A model generated the notes under the pieces. It made no database searches. It saw only the letters and a list, made by a program, of their open reading frames with translations, and had not been told where the DNA came from. Shown here piece after piece: positions 18,860 to 27,738 of a stretch of 64,000 bases of DNA. The position numbers were made by a program, and so were the translations under genes. This stretch comes from Ponticoccus alexandrii. GTDB lineage: Bacteria > Pseudomonadota > Alphaproteobacteria > Rhodobacterales > Rhodobacteraceae. The stretch lies in NCBI RefSeq assembly GCF_016806125.1, contig NZ_CP047166.1, positions 2,294,001 to 2,358,000 on the forward strand, in the 5' to 3' direction. Each line of letters starts with the position of its first letter. Position 1 is the first letter of the stretch.

Positions 18860-19207
18860 TCAGCCGGGATCGCGGCAGGACCCGCGCAGCGTCACCGTGT
18901 TCTTCGTGATCGGCAGCGAAGAGCGCGGCGTACCCGGCCCCACCTGCCAGTCGATGTCCGAAGTGCCGTAGAAGGTGATGCAGTGGCGGATGCCTTCGTA
19001 TTCGGCGGCGGCGATGGCGCCTTCCAGCGACTTCGCCACGGGACGCGCGGTGGCCACGAAGTTCTGCCGGTCCGACCGGGCAACCGCCCGCGCGGAGCTG
19101 TTGTAGCGCTGACCGTCGAAAAGCGGCTTCGAGCCCTGGCCGAAGCCAAGACGTCCGCAGCCCGCCACAGAGACCACCATCAGCAAAAGACAGATCACGC
19201 GCACCAT
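18860..19207 (-). CDS. Predicted lipoprotein between nuoF and nuoG (115 aa)
   Basis: The N-terminus MVRVICLLLMVVSVAGC is a lipoprotein signal with lipobox VAGC. The mature domain carries two other cysteines (GIRHCITFYGTSDIDW and LRGSCRDPG). The gene is preceded by AAGGGAACGACAAGCC. It lies in the same direction as nuo, but the 61-aa plus-strand gene separates it from the upstream frame, so it may need its own promoter. It has a Cys layout like the nuoG-nuoH lipoprotein. Confidence 0.75.
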   Translation of the reverse strand: MVRVICLLLMVVSVAGCGRLGFGQGSKPLFDGQRYNSSARAVARSDRQNFVATARPVAKSLEGAIAAAEYEGIRHCITFYGTSDIDWQVGPGTPRSSLPITKNTVTLRGSCRDPG

Positions 19208-19366
19208 GGCTTGTCGTTCCCTTCGCGCTCAACGCTTCGATTGCGGCAGCCCGGTGCTGCGCCGGCGCACTTTCTCCCCTGCGCGGCCCAAGGTCAAGCC
19301 GCGCGGGGGGAAATCCCGGGAACCGCGAAGCGCCGCCGGTGGTTTTAGGGGCGAGGAGGAACCAAC

Positions 19367-19552
19367 ATGACCAAAGACATACACAGCCGCCCGCTGTCCG
19401 AAAAGGACCGCATCGCCGAAGAGCAGACTGACCGCTTCACGGACGACCCGGCCGCCGGACGCAAGAAACACCCCGAAACCTCGGACGATATCGCCGAGGG
19501 TATGCCCGAAACGGACCGAGAGACCCTGAAGGACGAGACGGGCACAAAATAG
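19367..19552 (+). CDS. Small hydrophilic protein on the strand opposite to nuo (61 aa)
   Basis: ATG 19367 has an excellent ribosome site (GAGGAGG, 7 bases upstream). The 61 residues are strongly charged, nearly free of hydrophobic residues, without cysteine, and rich in Asp, Glu, Lys and Thr (SEKDRIAEEQTDRF, DDPAAGRKKHPETSDDIAEG). It is probably disordered. It is the only gene in the 26-kb nuo run on the plus strand, so nuo transcription passes through it antisense. A stress-type small protein is one guess; no family was recognised. Confidence 0.65.
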   Translation: MTKDIHSRPLSEKDRIAEEQTDRFTDDPAAGRKKHPETSDDIAEGMPETDRETLKDETGTK

Positions 19553-19572
19553 GCGCGTAACCCCTGCCCCCG

Positions 19573-19998
19573 TCAGGAGTCCTGCACCTCGGGCGCATTC
19601 AGGCAGAGATTCCGGAACGTCCAGACCCCGTTGGCCTGAAACCGCGATTCGGCGTCGACCGCGACGGTCAGGCCATGGTGCGCGCAGAAGGCCTTTGCCA
19701 AGTCGCGCGCCAGCGTCCGGTCCCGCGGACCAAGGCCGGGCGCGCCTTCGCTGCGCACATGCACGGTGCTTTCCGGCTCTGGCGCCGGACGGGTGAGGGA
19801 CTTCCCGGCAAGGCCGATCACGCCGTCGGTGGCGCCCGTCCTGCCCTCGTATTGCGCGAAGGTCACGCCATAGGCCTGATCTTCATAAAGCATCATGTCC
19901 ATCAGTCGGGCGGCGGCCTTGTCTGCCTGCGCCGTACCGGCGAGGGTGGCGCCGCAGAGGCATGCGCCGATCAAAAGGGCCTTGGTCGTCTGGATCAT
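19573..19998 (-). CDS. Exported protein of unknown function between nuoF and nuoG (141 aa)
   Basis: The signal peptide ends near TAQA at residue 25. The mature part begins DKAAARLMDMMLYEDQAYGVTF and has exactly two cysteines (AFCAHHGL and RNLCLNAPE), a likely disulfide. ARDLAKAFCAHHGLTV followed by FQANGVWTFRNLCL suggests a small alpha/beta domain. A gap of 377 bases separates it from nuoF. No family was recognised. Confidence 0.72.
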   Translation of the reverse strand: MIQTTKALLIGACLCGATLAGTAQADKAAARLMDMMLYEDQAYGVTFAQYEGRTGATDGVIGLAGKSLTRPAPEPESTVHVRSEGAPGLGPRDRTLARDLAKAFCAHHGLTVAVDAESRFQANGVWTFRNLCLNAPEVQDS

Positions 19999-20375
19999 CT
20001 TGCCATCTTCCCTTGCACTACTCGTCTACGGAATGTCCCGCATGGACCGGCCTGCGGGACCTGTCGGGGCCGGTCTGTCCGGCCCTTGGAAGGGCAAGGG
20101 CAAGTTATTTTCGCCCTCCGCCCTTGACTGACATCCCGTGCGCGCCATTTCGCTTTTTTAGAAGCTTCAAGCTCCGCCCGGATCTGTCCCGTCAGGATTT
20201 CCGGGCAGCGTGGCTTTGTAAAGTTACCATGACGTGAATGCGGGCGATGCGTTGCCGAGTGCCCACATCTTGGTCACATCCCGCCACACGCCACAATAGA
20301 AGCGAAAACCTCGCCGCGCACGGCAGGGTTGTAACGGTCATTGATTATGGTGTGGTCCGTCCCGGAGAAGCGCGG
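19999..20375. other. Gap without a recognised gene between nuoF and the exported protein
   Basis: No convincing frame, RNA gene or terminator was found in these 377 bases. It is less GC-rich than its surroundings and contains a short AGAAGCTTC palindrome near 20160. It may hold a promoter for the 19998-to-18363 group. Confidence 0.4.
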
Positions 20376-21674
20376 TTATTCCGCCGCGACAGCGCTGACG
20401 CGACCGGTCTTCTGCGCCTTGATCCGGTCCTCGATCTCGTCCCGGAAATTGCGGATCAGGCCCTGAATCGGCCAGGCCGCCGCGTCGCCGAGGGCGCAGA
20501 TCGTGTGACCCTCGACCTGCTTGGTCACGTCGAAGAGCATGTCGATTTCCTCGACCTCGGCCTCGCCGCGCACCAGCCGGTCCATCACGCGCATCATCCA
20601 GCCCGTGCCTTCGCGGCAGGGCGTGCACTGGCCGCAGCTTTCGTGCTTGTAGAACTTCGCCAGCCGCCAGATCGCCTTGATGATGTCGGAGGACTGGTCC
20701 ATCACAATCACCGCCGCCGTGCCAAGGCCAGAGCCCAACTCGCCGCGCAGGTAGTCGAAATCCATCACCGCGTCGCGCATCTTCTCGCCGCGCACGCAGG
20801 GCACGGACGAGCCGCCGGGGATCACCGCCTTGAGGTTGTCCCAGCCGCCGCGAATGCCGCCGCAGTGCTTCTCGATCAGCTCTTCGAAGGAAATCGACAT
20901 GGCCTCTTCGACGACGCAGGGCCGGTTCACATGGCCCGAAATGGCAAAGAGCTTGGTGCCCGCGTTGTTCTGACGCCCGAAGCTGGCGAACCATTCGGGG
21001 CCGCGCCGCAGGATGGTCGGCACCACGGCAATCGATTCGACGTTGTTCACCGTGGTCGGGCACCCGTAAAGCCCCGCGCCCGCCGGGAACGGTGGCTTCA
21101 TCCGGGGCATGCCCTTCTTGCCCTCGAGCGATTCCAGCAGCGCGGTTTCCTCGCCGCAGATGTAGGCGCCCGCGCCGTGATGCAGCAAGAGTTCGAAGTC
21201 ATAGCCAGAGCCGCAGGCGTTCGGGCCGATCAGACCGTCCTCATAGGCCTCGTCGATGGCGCGTTGCAGCGCCTCGCGCTCGCGGATGTATTCGCCACGG
21301 ATGTAGATGTAGCACGCATGGGCCTGCATCGCGAAGCTGGCAATCAGGCAACCCTCGATCAGCGTGTGCGGATCGTGGCGCATGATCTCGCGGTCCTTGC
21401 AGGTCCCGGGCTCGGATTCGTCCGCGTTCACCACCAGATAGGCCGGACGACCGTCCGATTCCTTGGGCATGAAGGACCATTTCAGGCCGGTCGGGAACCC
21501 CGCGCCGCCACGACCGCGCAGGCCAGAGGCCTTCATCTGGTCGACGATCCAGTCCCGCCCCTTGTCGAGAATGCCCGCCGTGCCGTCCCAGTGGCCGCGC
21601 TTCTTCGCGCCCGCAAGGGTCCGGTCGTGCATCCCGTAGAGGTTGGTAAAGATCCGATCCTGGTCCTGAAGCAT
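20376..21674 (-). CDS. nuoF: NADH-quinone oxidoreductase subunit F
   Basis: NuoF binds NADH and FMN and holds cluster N3, the entry point of electrons into complex I. The 432-aa protein shows [16 protein letters not shown] (nucleotide site), the FMN-binding region [12 protein letters not shown], and the [4Fe-4S] motif [12 protein letters not shown], with the fourth ligand in [10 protein letters not shown] 21674 follows GAGGATTAACAG, three bases after the upstream stop. The length is standard. Confidence 0.97.
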   Translation of the reverse strand: MLQDQDRIFTNLYGMHDRTLAGAKKRGHWDGTAGILDKGRDWIVDQMKASGLRGRGGAGFPTGLKWSFMPKESDGRPAYLVVNADESEPGTCKDREIMRHDPHTLIEGCLIASFAMQAHACYIYIRGEYIREREALQRAIDEAYEDGLIGPNACGSGYDFELLLHHGAGAYICGEETALLESLEGKKGMPRMKPPFPAGAGLYGCPTTVNNVESIAVVPTILRRGPEWFASFGRQNNAGTKLFAISGHVNRPCVVEEAMSISFEELIEKHCGGIRGGWDNLKAVIPGGSSVPCVRGEKMRDAVMDFDYLRGELGSGLGTAAVIVMDQSSDIIKAIWRLAKFYKHESCGQCTPCREGTGWMMRVMDRLVRGEAEVEEIDMLFDVTKQVEGHTICALGDAAAWPIQGLIRNFRDEIEDRIKAQKTGRVSAVAAE

Positions 21675-21677
21675 CTG

Positions 21678-21896
21678 TTAATCCTCATGTTCCCGGCGAT
21701 CCCGCCACAGACCATATATCATCCAAATCGCCCAGATGAAGCCCGCCCCGGCGGCAAGATCCATAAAAGCGCGCAGGCGCTGGTTGAGCTCCAGCATCTG
21801 CCCGATGATCGTCGCGGCGATCCAGAACAGGCCGGTCCCCGCAATAACCAGCGCGATCATGCGTCCGCGCCGGTTGAAGTCCTTGTTATCCGCCAT
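21678..21896 (-). CDS. Small two-helix membrane protein, DUF5337-like (72 aa)
   Basis: The protein has a short basic N-terminus (MADNKDFNRRGR), two membrane helices at about residues 13-33 and 42-63 (IALVIAGTGLFWIAATIIG and AAGAGFIWAIWMIYGLW), and an acidic tail. I associate it with DUF5337 of Rhodobacterales, from memory. Its stop lies three bases before nuoF, so it should be made together with NuoF. A membrane-arm accessory or assembly role is possible but not shown. Confidence 0.75.
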   Translation of the reverse strand: MADNKDFNRRGRMIALVIAGTGLFWIAATIIGQMLELNQRLRAFMDLAAGAGFIWAIWMIYGLWRDRREHED

Positions 21897-21910
21897 CGCC
21901 GCGCGTCAGG

Positions 21911-22738
21911 TCACTTGGCCAGCGTGGCGGCCAGAGCCACCCAGCCGTTGCGCGAGGCCCGGCCCCGCACGCCCGGCAGGTTCTCGTCGACCCAGGCCAC
22001 GTTGGCCTCTGTCCAGGCGGCAATCTGGCTATAGTGCCAGATGCCCTGCGCGTTGAGCGCCTCGGCCAGCTTCGGGCCAACGCCGTTGAGCGCGGTCAGA
22101 TCGTCTGCCTCGCCCTTGGGCGCGGCCAGTTTCATCGGCTCGACGAAGGCTGCAACCGTGGCCTCGGCCGCTTTGGCTGCAGCCACCGGCGCAGTCGGAG
22201 CCTTGGCCGCCTCGGCCTGCGCCGGAGCCGCGGCCTCTGTCTTGGCTGCCACGGGCTTGTCGGCGGGCGCCGCCGGTGTCGTGGCGGCTTTGGCCGGCGC
22301 GGCGGCCGGTTTCACAGGCGCGGCGGGTTTGGTTTCGACAGGCTTCGCCTCGGCGGCGGGTACCTTGACGGCAGTCTTTGCCTGCGGTTCCGGCGCGGGT
22401 GTCGCCAGCTTCGTCACAGCCTCGGCCTTCTCGGCAGCGGCCTCGGTCTTCTCGGCGGCAGCCTCGATCACGGCCTCGGCCTTTTCGGCAACACGGCGCG
22501 CTTCCTTGACCACCTCTTCGACGGTCGAGGGCGCCTCTGGCATGGCCTTGACGGCGGTCGGGTTCGACACGCACAACCCGGCGCGCATCAGGCCGTAAGG
22601 CGTCGGCATGCCCTTCCAGGGCAGCATCGCCAGTTCGAACATTTTCTGGGTCGTCTCGACGGCGAAAGCGGTCTGCATCGCCATCATCCTGACCACCGGG
22701 GTATAGTCCGGGGTCATGGTGAAATACGGGGTCTTCAT
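21911..22738 (-). CDS. Ala/Pro/Lys-rich protein with C-terminal helix-hairpin-helix module like that of NuoE (275 aa)
   Basis: Residues 10-55 form an ordered helical segment (RMMAMQTAFAVETTQKMFEL) somewhat like phasin or membrane-peripheral helices. Residues 70-205 are low-complexity Ala, Glu, Lys and Pro, with coiled-coil-like AEKAEA repeats. Residues 212-272 form an HhH/H3TH-type module (DDLTALNGVGPKLAEAL, then WHYSQIAAWTEANVAWVDENL) also found in the next upstream gene and in NuoE. ATG 22738 behind GGAGTGACC is preferred to a start seven codons earlier. COG3743-type domains are annotated as nuclease-like, but no catalytic site is evident. Confidence 0.8.
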   Translation of the reverse strand: MKTPYFTMTPDYTPVVRMMAMQTAFAVETTQKMFELAMLPWKGMPTPYGLMRAGLCVSNPTAVKAMPEAPSTVEEVVKEARRVAEKAEAVIEAAAEKTEAAAEKAEAVTKLATPAPEPQAKTAVKVPAAEAKPVETKPAAPVKPAAAPAKAATTPAAPADKPVAAKTEAAAPAQAEAAKAPTAPVAAAKAAEATVAAFVEPMKLAAPKGEADDLTALNGVGPKLAEALNAQGIWHYSQIAAWTEANVAWVDENLPGVRGRASRNGWVALAATLAK

Positions 22739-22878
22739 GGTCACTCCATCGCTCCACATACGGGATCGACACGCGCGAACGCGCGCGCCGGTTCAAGCGC
22801 CGTTCCTCCCCAACAGTGCCCGTACGGGACGCCTCGCACAGGATCGGTTCCCGTGCAAGGCATGGCGTTGTCGCAGGG

Positions 22879-23946
22879 TCAGTAGACGTCACCGTCGTCG
22901 ACGCGCCTTGAGAATTCGGTATCGCCCCCGGCCGCGAGTATCCTGGCCTGATCGACCCATTGATCGCGCGACACGCGCCCCCGGAAGCCTTCCAGGTTGG
23001 CGTCCATCCACGCCACCTCTTCGGCGGTCCAATTGGCGATCTGGTCGAAGTGATAGACGCCCAGGCTGTGGCACAGGGCCTCGAGCTTTGGCCCGATCCC
23101 CTTGATTTCCTTCAGATTGTCCGGCCCGCCCTCGCGCGCACCGTCCAGCATGGCGGGTTTGCTGCCCTCGTCCGTCCCTTCGTGCACACCGTCCTTGTCG
23201 TAGTCGGGAATCCCGGCGCTGGCCGGGGCCGCGCGGTCCGAGGGGCCTTCGTATCGCCAAGCCCCCTTGCGGCTGGCAAGGTCCTGCTGACCTGCCAGCG
23301 CTTTACTCGGTTTGACCAGAATACGGGCATCCTGCGGATCGGCGGCAGAGGCCGGAGCCGGTGCAGAGGCGGGCTCTTCGTCCGCAGTCGCGGCCTGCTC
23401 TGGTACGGGATCCGCAGCCGGAACCTCTTCGGCGGCGACTTCGGCGCCGCGCTCGTATTTCCATGACCCCTTACGGCTGTCGAGGTCGGCCTCGCCCGCC
23501 AGCGCGGCGCTGGGTTTCACCCGCGATCCGGTCTGGCCATCGCTTTCATCTGCCGCTGCTACCGGTTCCGGGGACGGATCTGCCTGAGCCACATCTTGCG
23601 AGGCCCCGTCCCCTGCAAGCGCGGTTCCCGCCGCGGCGGCCCCCACCGCCGACGCGGCGCCCGCCGCCCCCGCTGCGGTGGCCGAACCCGAAGAGACTGC
23701 CGCCGAGGTCGGGGCGGATACCGGTGCTGCAGGCGTAACCTCGCGCGGCGCCGGGACAGCCTTGCTATCGGCACAGAAGAGCCACGTGAAGAGGAAGCCC
23801 AACAGGACCGCCGCCAGAATACCAAGAACCGCTGCCGCCGCGAAGGACTTGTCACCCGCCGTCAGCAGCATGAGGAAGGTCAACGCGCCGATGATCGCCG
23901 CAAGCCCCCAGCACCGCGTGGTGCAGTCTTCTCCTGAATGTGCCAT
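22879..23946 (-). CDS. Membrane-anchored protein with duplicated linker motif and C-terminal HhH module (355 aa)
   Basis: Two hydrophobic segments (residues 13-30 and 35-57) anchor the N-terminus. A long Ala/Pro/Glu-rich linker contains a 23-residue motif twice, at 143-165 and 211-233 (pattern VKPSxALAGxxDLxSRKGxWxYE). Residues 276-336 form the HhH module (NLKEIKGIGPKLEALCHSLG, FDQIANWTAEEVAWMDANL) closely matching that of NuoE, encoded just upstream. The gene starts 74 bases after the nuoE stop. A tether between membrane and peripheral arm, or an assembly factor, is an inference. Confidence 0.8.
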   Translation of the reverse strand: MAHSGEDCTTRCWGLAAIIGALTFLMLLTAGDKSFAAAAVLGILAAVLLGFLFTWLFCADSKAVPAPREVTPAAPVSAPTSAAVSSGSATAAGAAGAASAVGAAAAGTALAGDGASQDVAQADPSPEPVAAADESDGQTGSRVKPSAALAGEADLDSRKGSWKYERGAEVAAEEVPAADPVPEQAATADEEPASAPAPASAADPQDARILVKPSKALAGQQDLASRKGAWRYEGPSDRAAPASAGIPDYDKDGVHEGTDEGSKPAMLDGAREGGPDNLKEIKGIGPKLEALCHSLGVYHFDQIANWTAEEVAWMDANLEGFRGRVSRDQWVDQARILAAGGDTEFSRRVDDGDVY

Positions 23947-24020
23947 TCCACTCTCTCCCTGTTCTGTCGGTTTAGCTTAAGTTTTGCACAAACCTAGACA
24001 ATTTGGGACAGGGAAAGGAA

Positions 24021-25154
24021 TCAGGCTTTGGTCTCGTTCGAAAGCTCCCGGGCCTGGGCGATCCATTCGTCCCGGGTCACGCGGCCCTTGAAGCCTTCGA
24101 GATTGTCATCGACCCACGCGACCTCTTCTCCGGTCCATGCCGCGATCTGGTCAAAGTGGTAGAACCCCATGGAATGCAAAAGCTTTTCAAGCTTCGGACC
24201 GACACCCTTGATGCGCTTTAGGTCGTCTGACTTGCCGCCGCGCGGGCCGTCGATGCCCTGCGGTTTCGTCTTGGACGAGGCCTCTTCGGTCGCGCCTTCG
24301 CTGGCCTCTTTCGGTTCCGACTTGCTCTCGGGGCGACCGGGGCGATCCGCCGGATGCTCGCGCTTGTCGATGCCCGTGGCATCCGCCGGGTGTCCCTTCG
24401 AAAGGTTCGGCCCGCCCTGAGGTTCCGCATCGCCACGGCGGCCCGACTGGTCGGTCCAGGGCGCGTCCAGCGGCACCTCGGTGCCGTCGATGCGCTTGAT
24501 CGTGTCGCCGATGTCATGCGCCAGCTGGGCGCTGGCATTCAGCGTGATCGAGCCGTTCACGAACTCGGTCAGCGTGGTGATCCCGCCCTCGGGCTCAGAG
24601 GCAAAGCGTCCGTTCTGCGGACCCACCTGCGGCACCTTGCCGGCAGCCAGATCGTCCAGCAGCGCGCCCAGCTTCTCGGCGGTCAGGTCCTCGTAGTAAT
24701 CCTTGCCGATCTGCGCCATCGGCGCATTGGCGCAGGCCCCAAGGCATTCCACCTCTTCCCACGAAAAGCGACCATCGGCGGACAGTTCGTGCGGGCGCTC
24801 GGCGATCTTCTCGCGGCAGACCGCGACCAGATCCTCTGCCCCGCAGATCATGCAGGAAGTCGTGCCGCAGATCTGGATATGCGCCAGCGCGCCAACCGGC
24901 TGAAGCTGGAACATGAAGTAGAAGGACGCCACCTCGAGCGCGCGGATATAGGCCATATCCAGCATGTCGGCGATGGCCTCAATGGCGGGCCGGGTCAGCC
25001 AGCCCTCCTGTTCCTGCGCGCGCCACAGCAGCGGGATGATCGCGCTGGCCTGCCGCCCGGCGGGATACTTGGTGATCTGCTCCTGCGCCCATGCCATGTT
25101 GGCATCGGTGAAGGCGAAAGTGTCGGGTTGTTCGGGGTGCAGGCGTCTTAGCAT
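24021..25154 (-). CDS. nuoE: NADH-quinone oxidoreductase subunit E with C-terminal HhH extension
   Basis: NuoE holds the [2Fe-2S] cluster N1a beside NuoF. Ligands are C96, C101, C137 and C141 (CGTTSC and CLGAC). The canonical thioredoxin-like domain ends near residue 190, while this protein has 377 residues. The extension has a segment around 195-240, a charged disordered linker (240-305), and an HhH module at 310-371 ([21 protein letters not shown], then [15 protein letters not shown]). ATG 25154 shares its A with the upstream stop. Similar extensions are known in Rhodobacterales NuoE. Confidence 0.96.
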   Translation of the reverse strand: MLRRLHPEQPDTFAFTDANMAWAQEQITKYPAGRQASAIIPLLWRAQEQEGWLTRPAIEAIADMLDMAYIRALEVASFYFMFQLQPVGALAHIQICGTTSCMICGAEDLVAVCREKIAERPHELSADGRFSWEEVECLGACANAPMAQIGKDYYEDLTAEKLGALLDDLAAGKVPQVGPQNGRFASEPEGGITTLTEFVNGSITLNASAQLAHDIGDTIKRIDGTEVPLDAPWTDQSGRRGDAEPQGGPNLSKGHPADATGIDKREHPADRPGRPESKSEPKEASEGATEEASSKTKPQGIDGPRGGKSDDLKRIKGVGPKLEKLLHSMGFYHFDQIAAWTGEEVAWVDDNLEGFKGRVTRDEWIAQARELSNETKA

Positions 25155-25438
25155 CAGCGGAAACTCACGCAGGTTGCTTCGGGATCGAACTTGGCGCTCG
25201 GCACCGCCACCAGTTCACACATCATGTCGTTCTGAGAGGTCGAACCGGGCTGCAGCGCATAGACCCGGTACAGTCGTCCGTCCGCCGCCCACTGGGTGAT
25301 GAAGCGGAACGAGTTTTTGACGGCGCGGAAGGGATGACGCACCCGCACCTCTGCTTCATCGGCAGAGGGCGCTTGCGCCGAAACGGGCAGCGCCGCAAGC
25401 GCCAGACCCACCAGACCAAGGGCATACCAAAGCGTCAT
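25154..25438 (-). CDS. Small exported protein between nuoD and nuoE (94 aa)
   Basis: ATG 25438 follows GGAAGGGACC; the longer open frame upstream is not used. A signal peptide of about 21 residues (ending PVSAQA) precedes about 73 residues with two cysteines ([10 protein letters not shown] and EATCVSFR). The domain is basic, with [20 protein letters not shown] and [12 protein letters not shown]. The stop is coupled to nuoE as TGATG. A periplasmic, disulfide-bonded protein is predicted; no family was recognised. Confidence 0.72.
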   Translation of the reverse strand: MTLWYALGLVGLALAALPVSAQAPSADEAEVRVRHPFRAVKNSFRFITQWAADGRLYRVYALQPGSTSQNDMMCELVAVPSAKFDPEATCVSFR

Positions 25439-25460
25439 GGTCCCTTCCCTTCCCGGGCCG

Positions 25461-25778
25461 TCAGCCCGCCTGTGCCACCTGTTCGACCGCCGGTGCCGAC
25501 ACGGGCGTGCAGGCCCCGGACACAAGCCGGATGCCGCCGTTCGACAGTTTCACCGCGTTCTTCTGCGAGACCCTGTACTGAGCGACCTCGATCACCTTGT
25601 CGCGCGGCAGGCCGGTTTGCAGTTCGACAGGCAGATAGTCGCTGCTGTCCACCAGATCGCAACCGATCGAGGCAACGGCGGCGTCGAAAGTCGCAAGGTC
25701 CTGATCGGTCACGCCCTCGGGTGCGATACATCCTGCAAGGACCCCGGCCAGCGCCAGGGCAAGGAATCGAGTCTTCAT
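25461..25778 (-). CDS. Small predicted lipoprotein between nuoD and nuoE (105 aa)
   Basis: From ATG 25778 the product starts MKTRFLALALAGVLAGC, a clear lipoprotein signal with lipobox LAGC-IAP. Two more cysteines follow (SIGCDLVD and VSGACTPV). The frame could begin further upstream at 25796, but that would put charged residues before the signal. YLPVELQTGLPRDKVIEVAQYRV is the central segment. It is 22 bases upstream of the 94-aa exported protein gene and belongs to the nuo run. Confidence 0.72.
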   Translation of the reverse strand: MKTRFLALALAGVLAGCIAPEGVTDQDLATFDAAVASIGCDLVDSSDYLPVELQTGLPRDKVIEVAQYRVSQKNAVKLSNGGIRLVSGACTPVSAPAVEQVAQAG

Positions 25779-25837
25779 CTTGGTCTTGTCCCTCATGTCC
25801 CGCCGCGTCTTTTGCCGCACGGCTCCATCCCTTGTCC

Positions 25838-26404
25838 TTACGGGCAATCGGCGAGACGCGCCACCCGTGCCTCGCGATCCAACGTGATCCGGCCCTGATC
25901 GATCATCAGTTCCGCGGTGTCCTCGGTGATCTCGCCGATCTCGTCCACCGCCTCGGCAGAGAGAAGGCCGCCAAAGCCCACCTGATCCGCCACACGCTCT
26001 GCCAGCGTCCGCAGGAAGGCGTCTTCGGCATCGCCACCCATCGGCACGGCGCAGGCGTAATCCTCGCGCATGGTCGCCTCGACCGCGGGCATGAAGGCCA
26101 TGGCGGGCATGGCGGCGAGCGCCGCGAGGAAATCCTCTTCGTTGCTGGCCGTGGCCATCCGCGACGACTGGTAGGCCTCGACCGCCGAGGGTCCGAGGAT
26201 CGGCAGGCAGACCTCGAAATACAGGTAGGTTTCGCCCTCGGCGTCATCGATCTCGCAGTAGAAGGTGTTGCCGCCGTTCTTCAGGATCAGCCCATCGTCG
26301 GCGGTGCCGATCACGTCGTAGCCGACCGTATCGTCGAACTGCGGAAGGCTTTGCGCCGTTGCGGTTCCCGCCAGCAGGACAAGGGCAAGGGTCGTGCGGA
26401 TCAT
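25838..26404 (-). CDS. Exported protein downstream of nuoD (188 aa)
   Basis: ATG 26404 overlaps the nuoD stop as ATGA. The first 18 residues are a signal peptide ([17 protein letters not shown]). The mature protein is acidic, with four cysteines (FYCEIDD, FEVCLPI, YACAVPM and LADCP at the C-terminus), consistent with two disulfides. It has [21 protein letters not shown] and helical stretches near the end. It is tightly coupled to nuoD. No family was recognised; function unknown. Confidence 0.78.
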   Translation of the reverse strand: MIRTTLALVLLAGTATAQSLPQFDDTVGYDVIGTADDGLILKNGGNTFYCEIDDAEGETYLYFEVCLPILGPSAVEAYQSSRMATASNEEDFLAALAAMPAMAFMPAVEATMREDYACAVPMGGDAEDAFLRTLAERVADQVGFGGLLSAEAVDEIGEITEDTAELMIDQGRITLDREARVARLADCP

Positions 26405-27621
26405 CTGTCGATCTCCCCGAAGACGACGTCCATGGTGCCGATGATCGCTGCCACGTCCGCCAGTTGGTGACCCGAGGCCACGTGATCCATAGCCTGCAGA
26501 TGCAGGAACCCGGGCGCGCGCAGCTTGGCGCGGTAGGGTTTGTTGGTGCCATCCGCCACGAGGTAGACGCCGAACTCGCCCTTGGGGGCCTCGACGGCAC
26601 AGTAGACCTCGCCCTCGGGGACGTGGAAGCCTTCGGTGTAAAGCTTGAAGTGGTGGATGAGCGCCTCCATCGAGGTCTTCATCTCGGCCCGCTTCGGTGG
26701 GGTGATCTTGCCGCGCGACAGGATATCGCCCTGCCCCTCCGGCGCGCGCAGCTTCTCGATGGCCTGATGGATGATCTTCACGCTCTCGCGCATTTCGGCC
26801 ATGCGGCAGAGGTAGCGGTCGTAACAGTCGCCGTTCTTGCCGACCGGAATCTTGAAGTCGAACTCGTCGTAGCATTCGTAGGGCTGGGCGCGCCGCAAAT
26901 CCCAGGCCAGGCCCGAGCCGCGCACCATCACGCCCGAGAAGCCCCACTCGTTGATCTCGGCCTCTGTCACCACGCCGATATCGGCGTTGCGCTGCTTGAA
27001 GATGCGGTTCTCGGTCAGCAGTCCGTCGATGTCATCCAGCCTAGCCGGGAATTCCCTGGCCCAGTCCTCGATGTCGTCGATCAGCTTCGGCGGCAGGTCC
27101 TGATGCACACCACCGGGCCGGAAATAGGCCGAGTGCAGCCGCGCGCCGCAGGCCCGCTCGTAGAAGACCATCAGCTTCTCGCGTTCCTCGAAGCCCCAGA
27201 GCGGCGGCGTCAGCGCGCCCACGTCCATGGCCTGCGTGGTCACGTTCAGCAGGTGGTTCAGGATGCGCCCGATTTCGCTGTAAAGCACCCGGATCAGGCT
27301 GGCGCGGCGCGGCACCGGCGTGCCGGTCAGCTTCTCGATGGCGAGGCACCAGGCGTGTTCCTGGTTCATCGGGGCGACGTAGTCGAGCCGGTCGAAATAG
27401 GGCAGGTTCTGCAGGTAGGTCCGGCTCTCCATGAGCTTTTCCGTGCCCCGGTGCAGCAGCCCGATATGCGGGTCGCAGCGCTCGACGATCTCGCCGTCCA
27501 GCTCCAGAACCAACCGCAAAACCCCGTGCGCCGCAGGGTGTTGCGGGCCGAAGTTTATGTTGAAGTTGCGGATCTTCTGCTCACCGGTCAGGGCGTCTTC
27601 AAAACCTTTGGAGCCGTCCAT
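26401..27621 (-). CDS. nuoD: NADH-quinone oxidoreductase subunit D
   Basis: NuoD is the 49-kDa subunit that, with NuoB, forms the quinone reduction site. The 406-aa protein has the conserved [21 protein letters not shown] near the start, [14 protein letters not shown], and the C-terminal VFGEIDR. ATG 27621 follows CCAGGTAAT; 14 further upstream codons are open but begin without a good ribosome site. A double hairpin separates it from nuoC. Confidence 0.97.
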   Translation of the reverse strand: MDGSKGFEDALTGEQKIRNFNINFGPQHPAAHGVLRLVLELDGEIVERCDPHIGLLHRGTEKLMESRTYLQNLPYFDRLDYVAPMNQEHAWCLAIEKLTGTPVPRRASLIRVLYSEIGRILNHLLNVTTQAMDVGALTPPLWGFEEREKLMVFYERACGARLHSAYFRPGGVHQDLPPKLIDDIEDWAREFPARLDDIDGLLTENRIFKQRNADIGVVTEAEINEWGFSGVMVRGSGLAWDLRRAQPYECYDEFDFKIPVGKNGDCYDRYLCRMAEMRESVKIIHQAIEKLRAPEGQGDILSRGKITPPKRAEMKTSMEALIHHFKLYTEGFHVPEGEVYCAVEAPKGEFGVYLVADGTNKPYRAKLRAPGFLHLQAMDHVASGHQLADVAAIIGTMDVVFGEIDR

Positions 27622-27666
27622 ATTACCTGGCCTCGCTGTCTGAACCGCGCCGTTCGCGCGCAACTG

Positions 27667-27722
27667 CAGGATCTTCGACCGAAGATCCTGCCTCCGGAAG
27701 ATCTCTCGGACGAGAGATCTTC
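27667..27722. repeat. Double-hairpin intergenic element, copy 2 (between nuoC and nuoD)
   Basis: First hairpin 27667-27690: perfect 10-bp stem CAGGATCTTC/GAAGATCCTG with loop GACC. Second hairpin 27697-27722: perfect 12-bp stem starting GAAGATCTCTCG around a GA centre. Both contain GAAGATC cores. It lies inside the nuo operon and has no U-run, so it is more likely an RNA-processing or stability element than a terminator. Confidence 0.65.
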
Positions 27723-27738
27723 GCTTCCCTGCCGCCGA

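Noticed and set aside
20238-22034. A 598-codon plus-strand open frame opposite nuoF and its neighbours
   Set aside because: It covers nuoF, the DUF5337-like gene and part of the 275-aa gene in antisense, with Arg/His/Ala-rich composition only.
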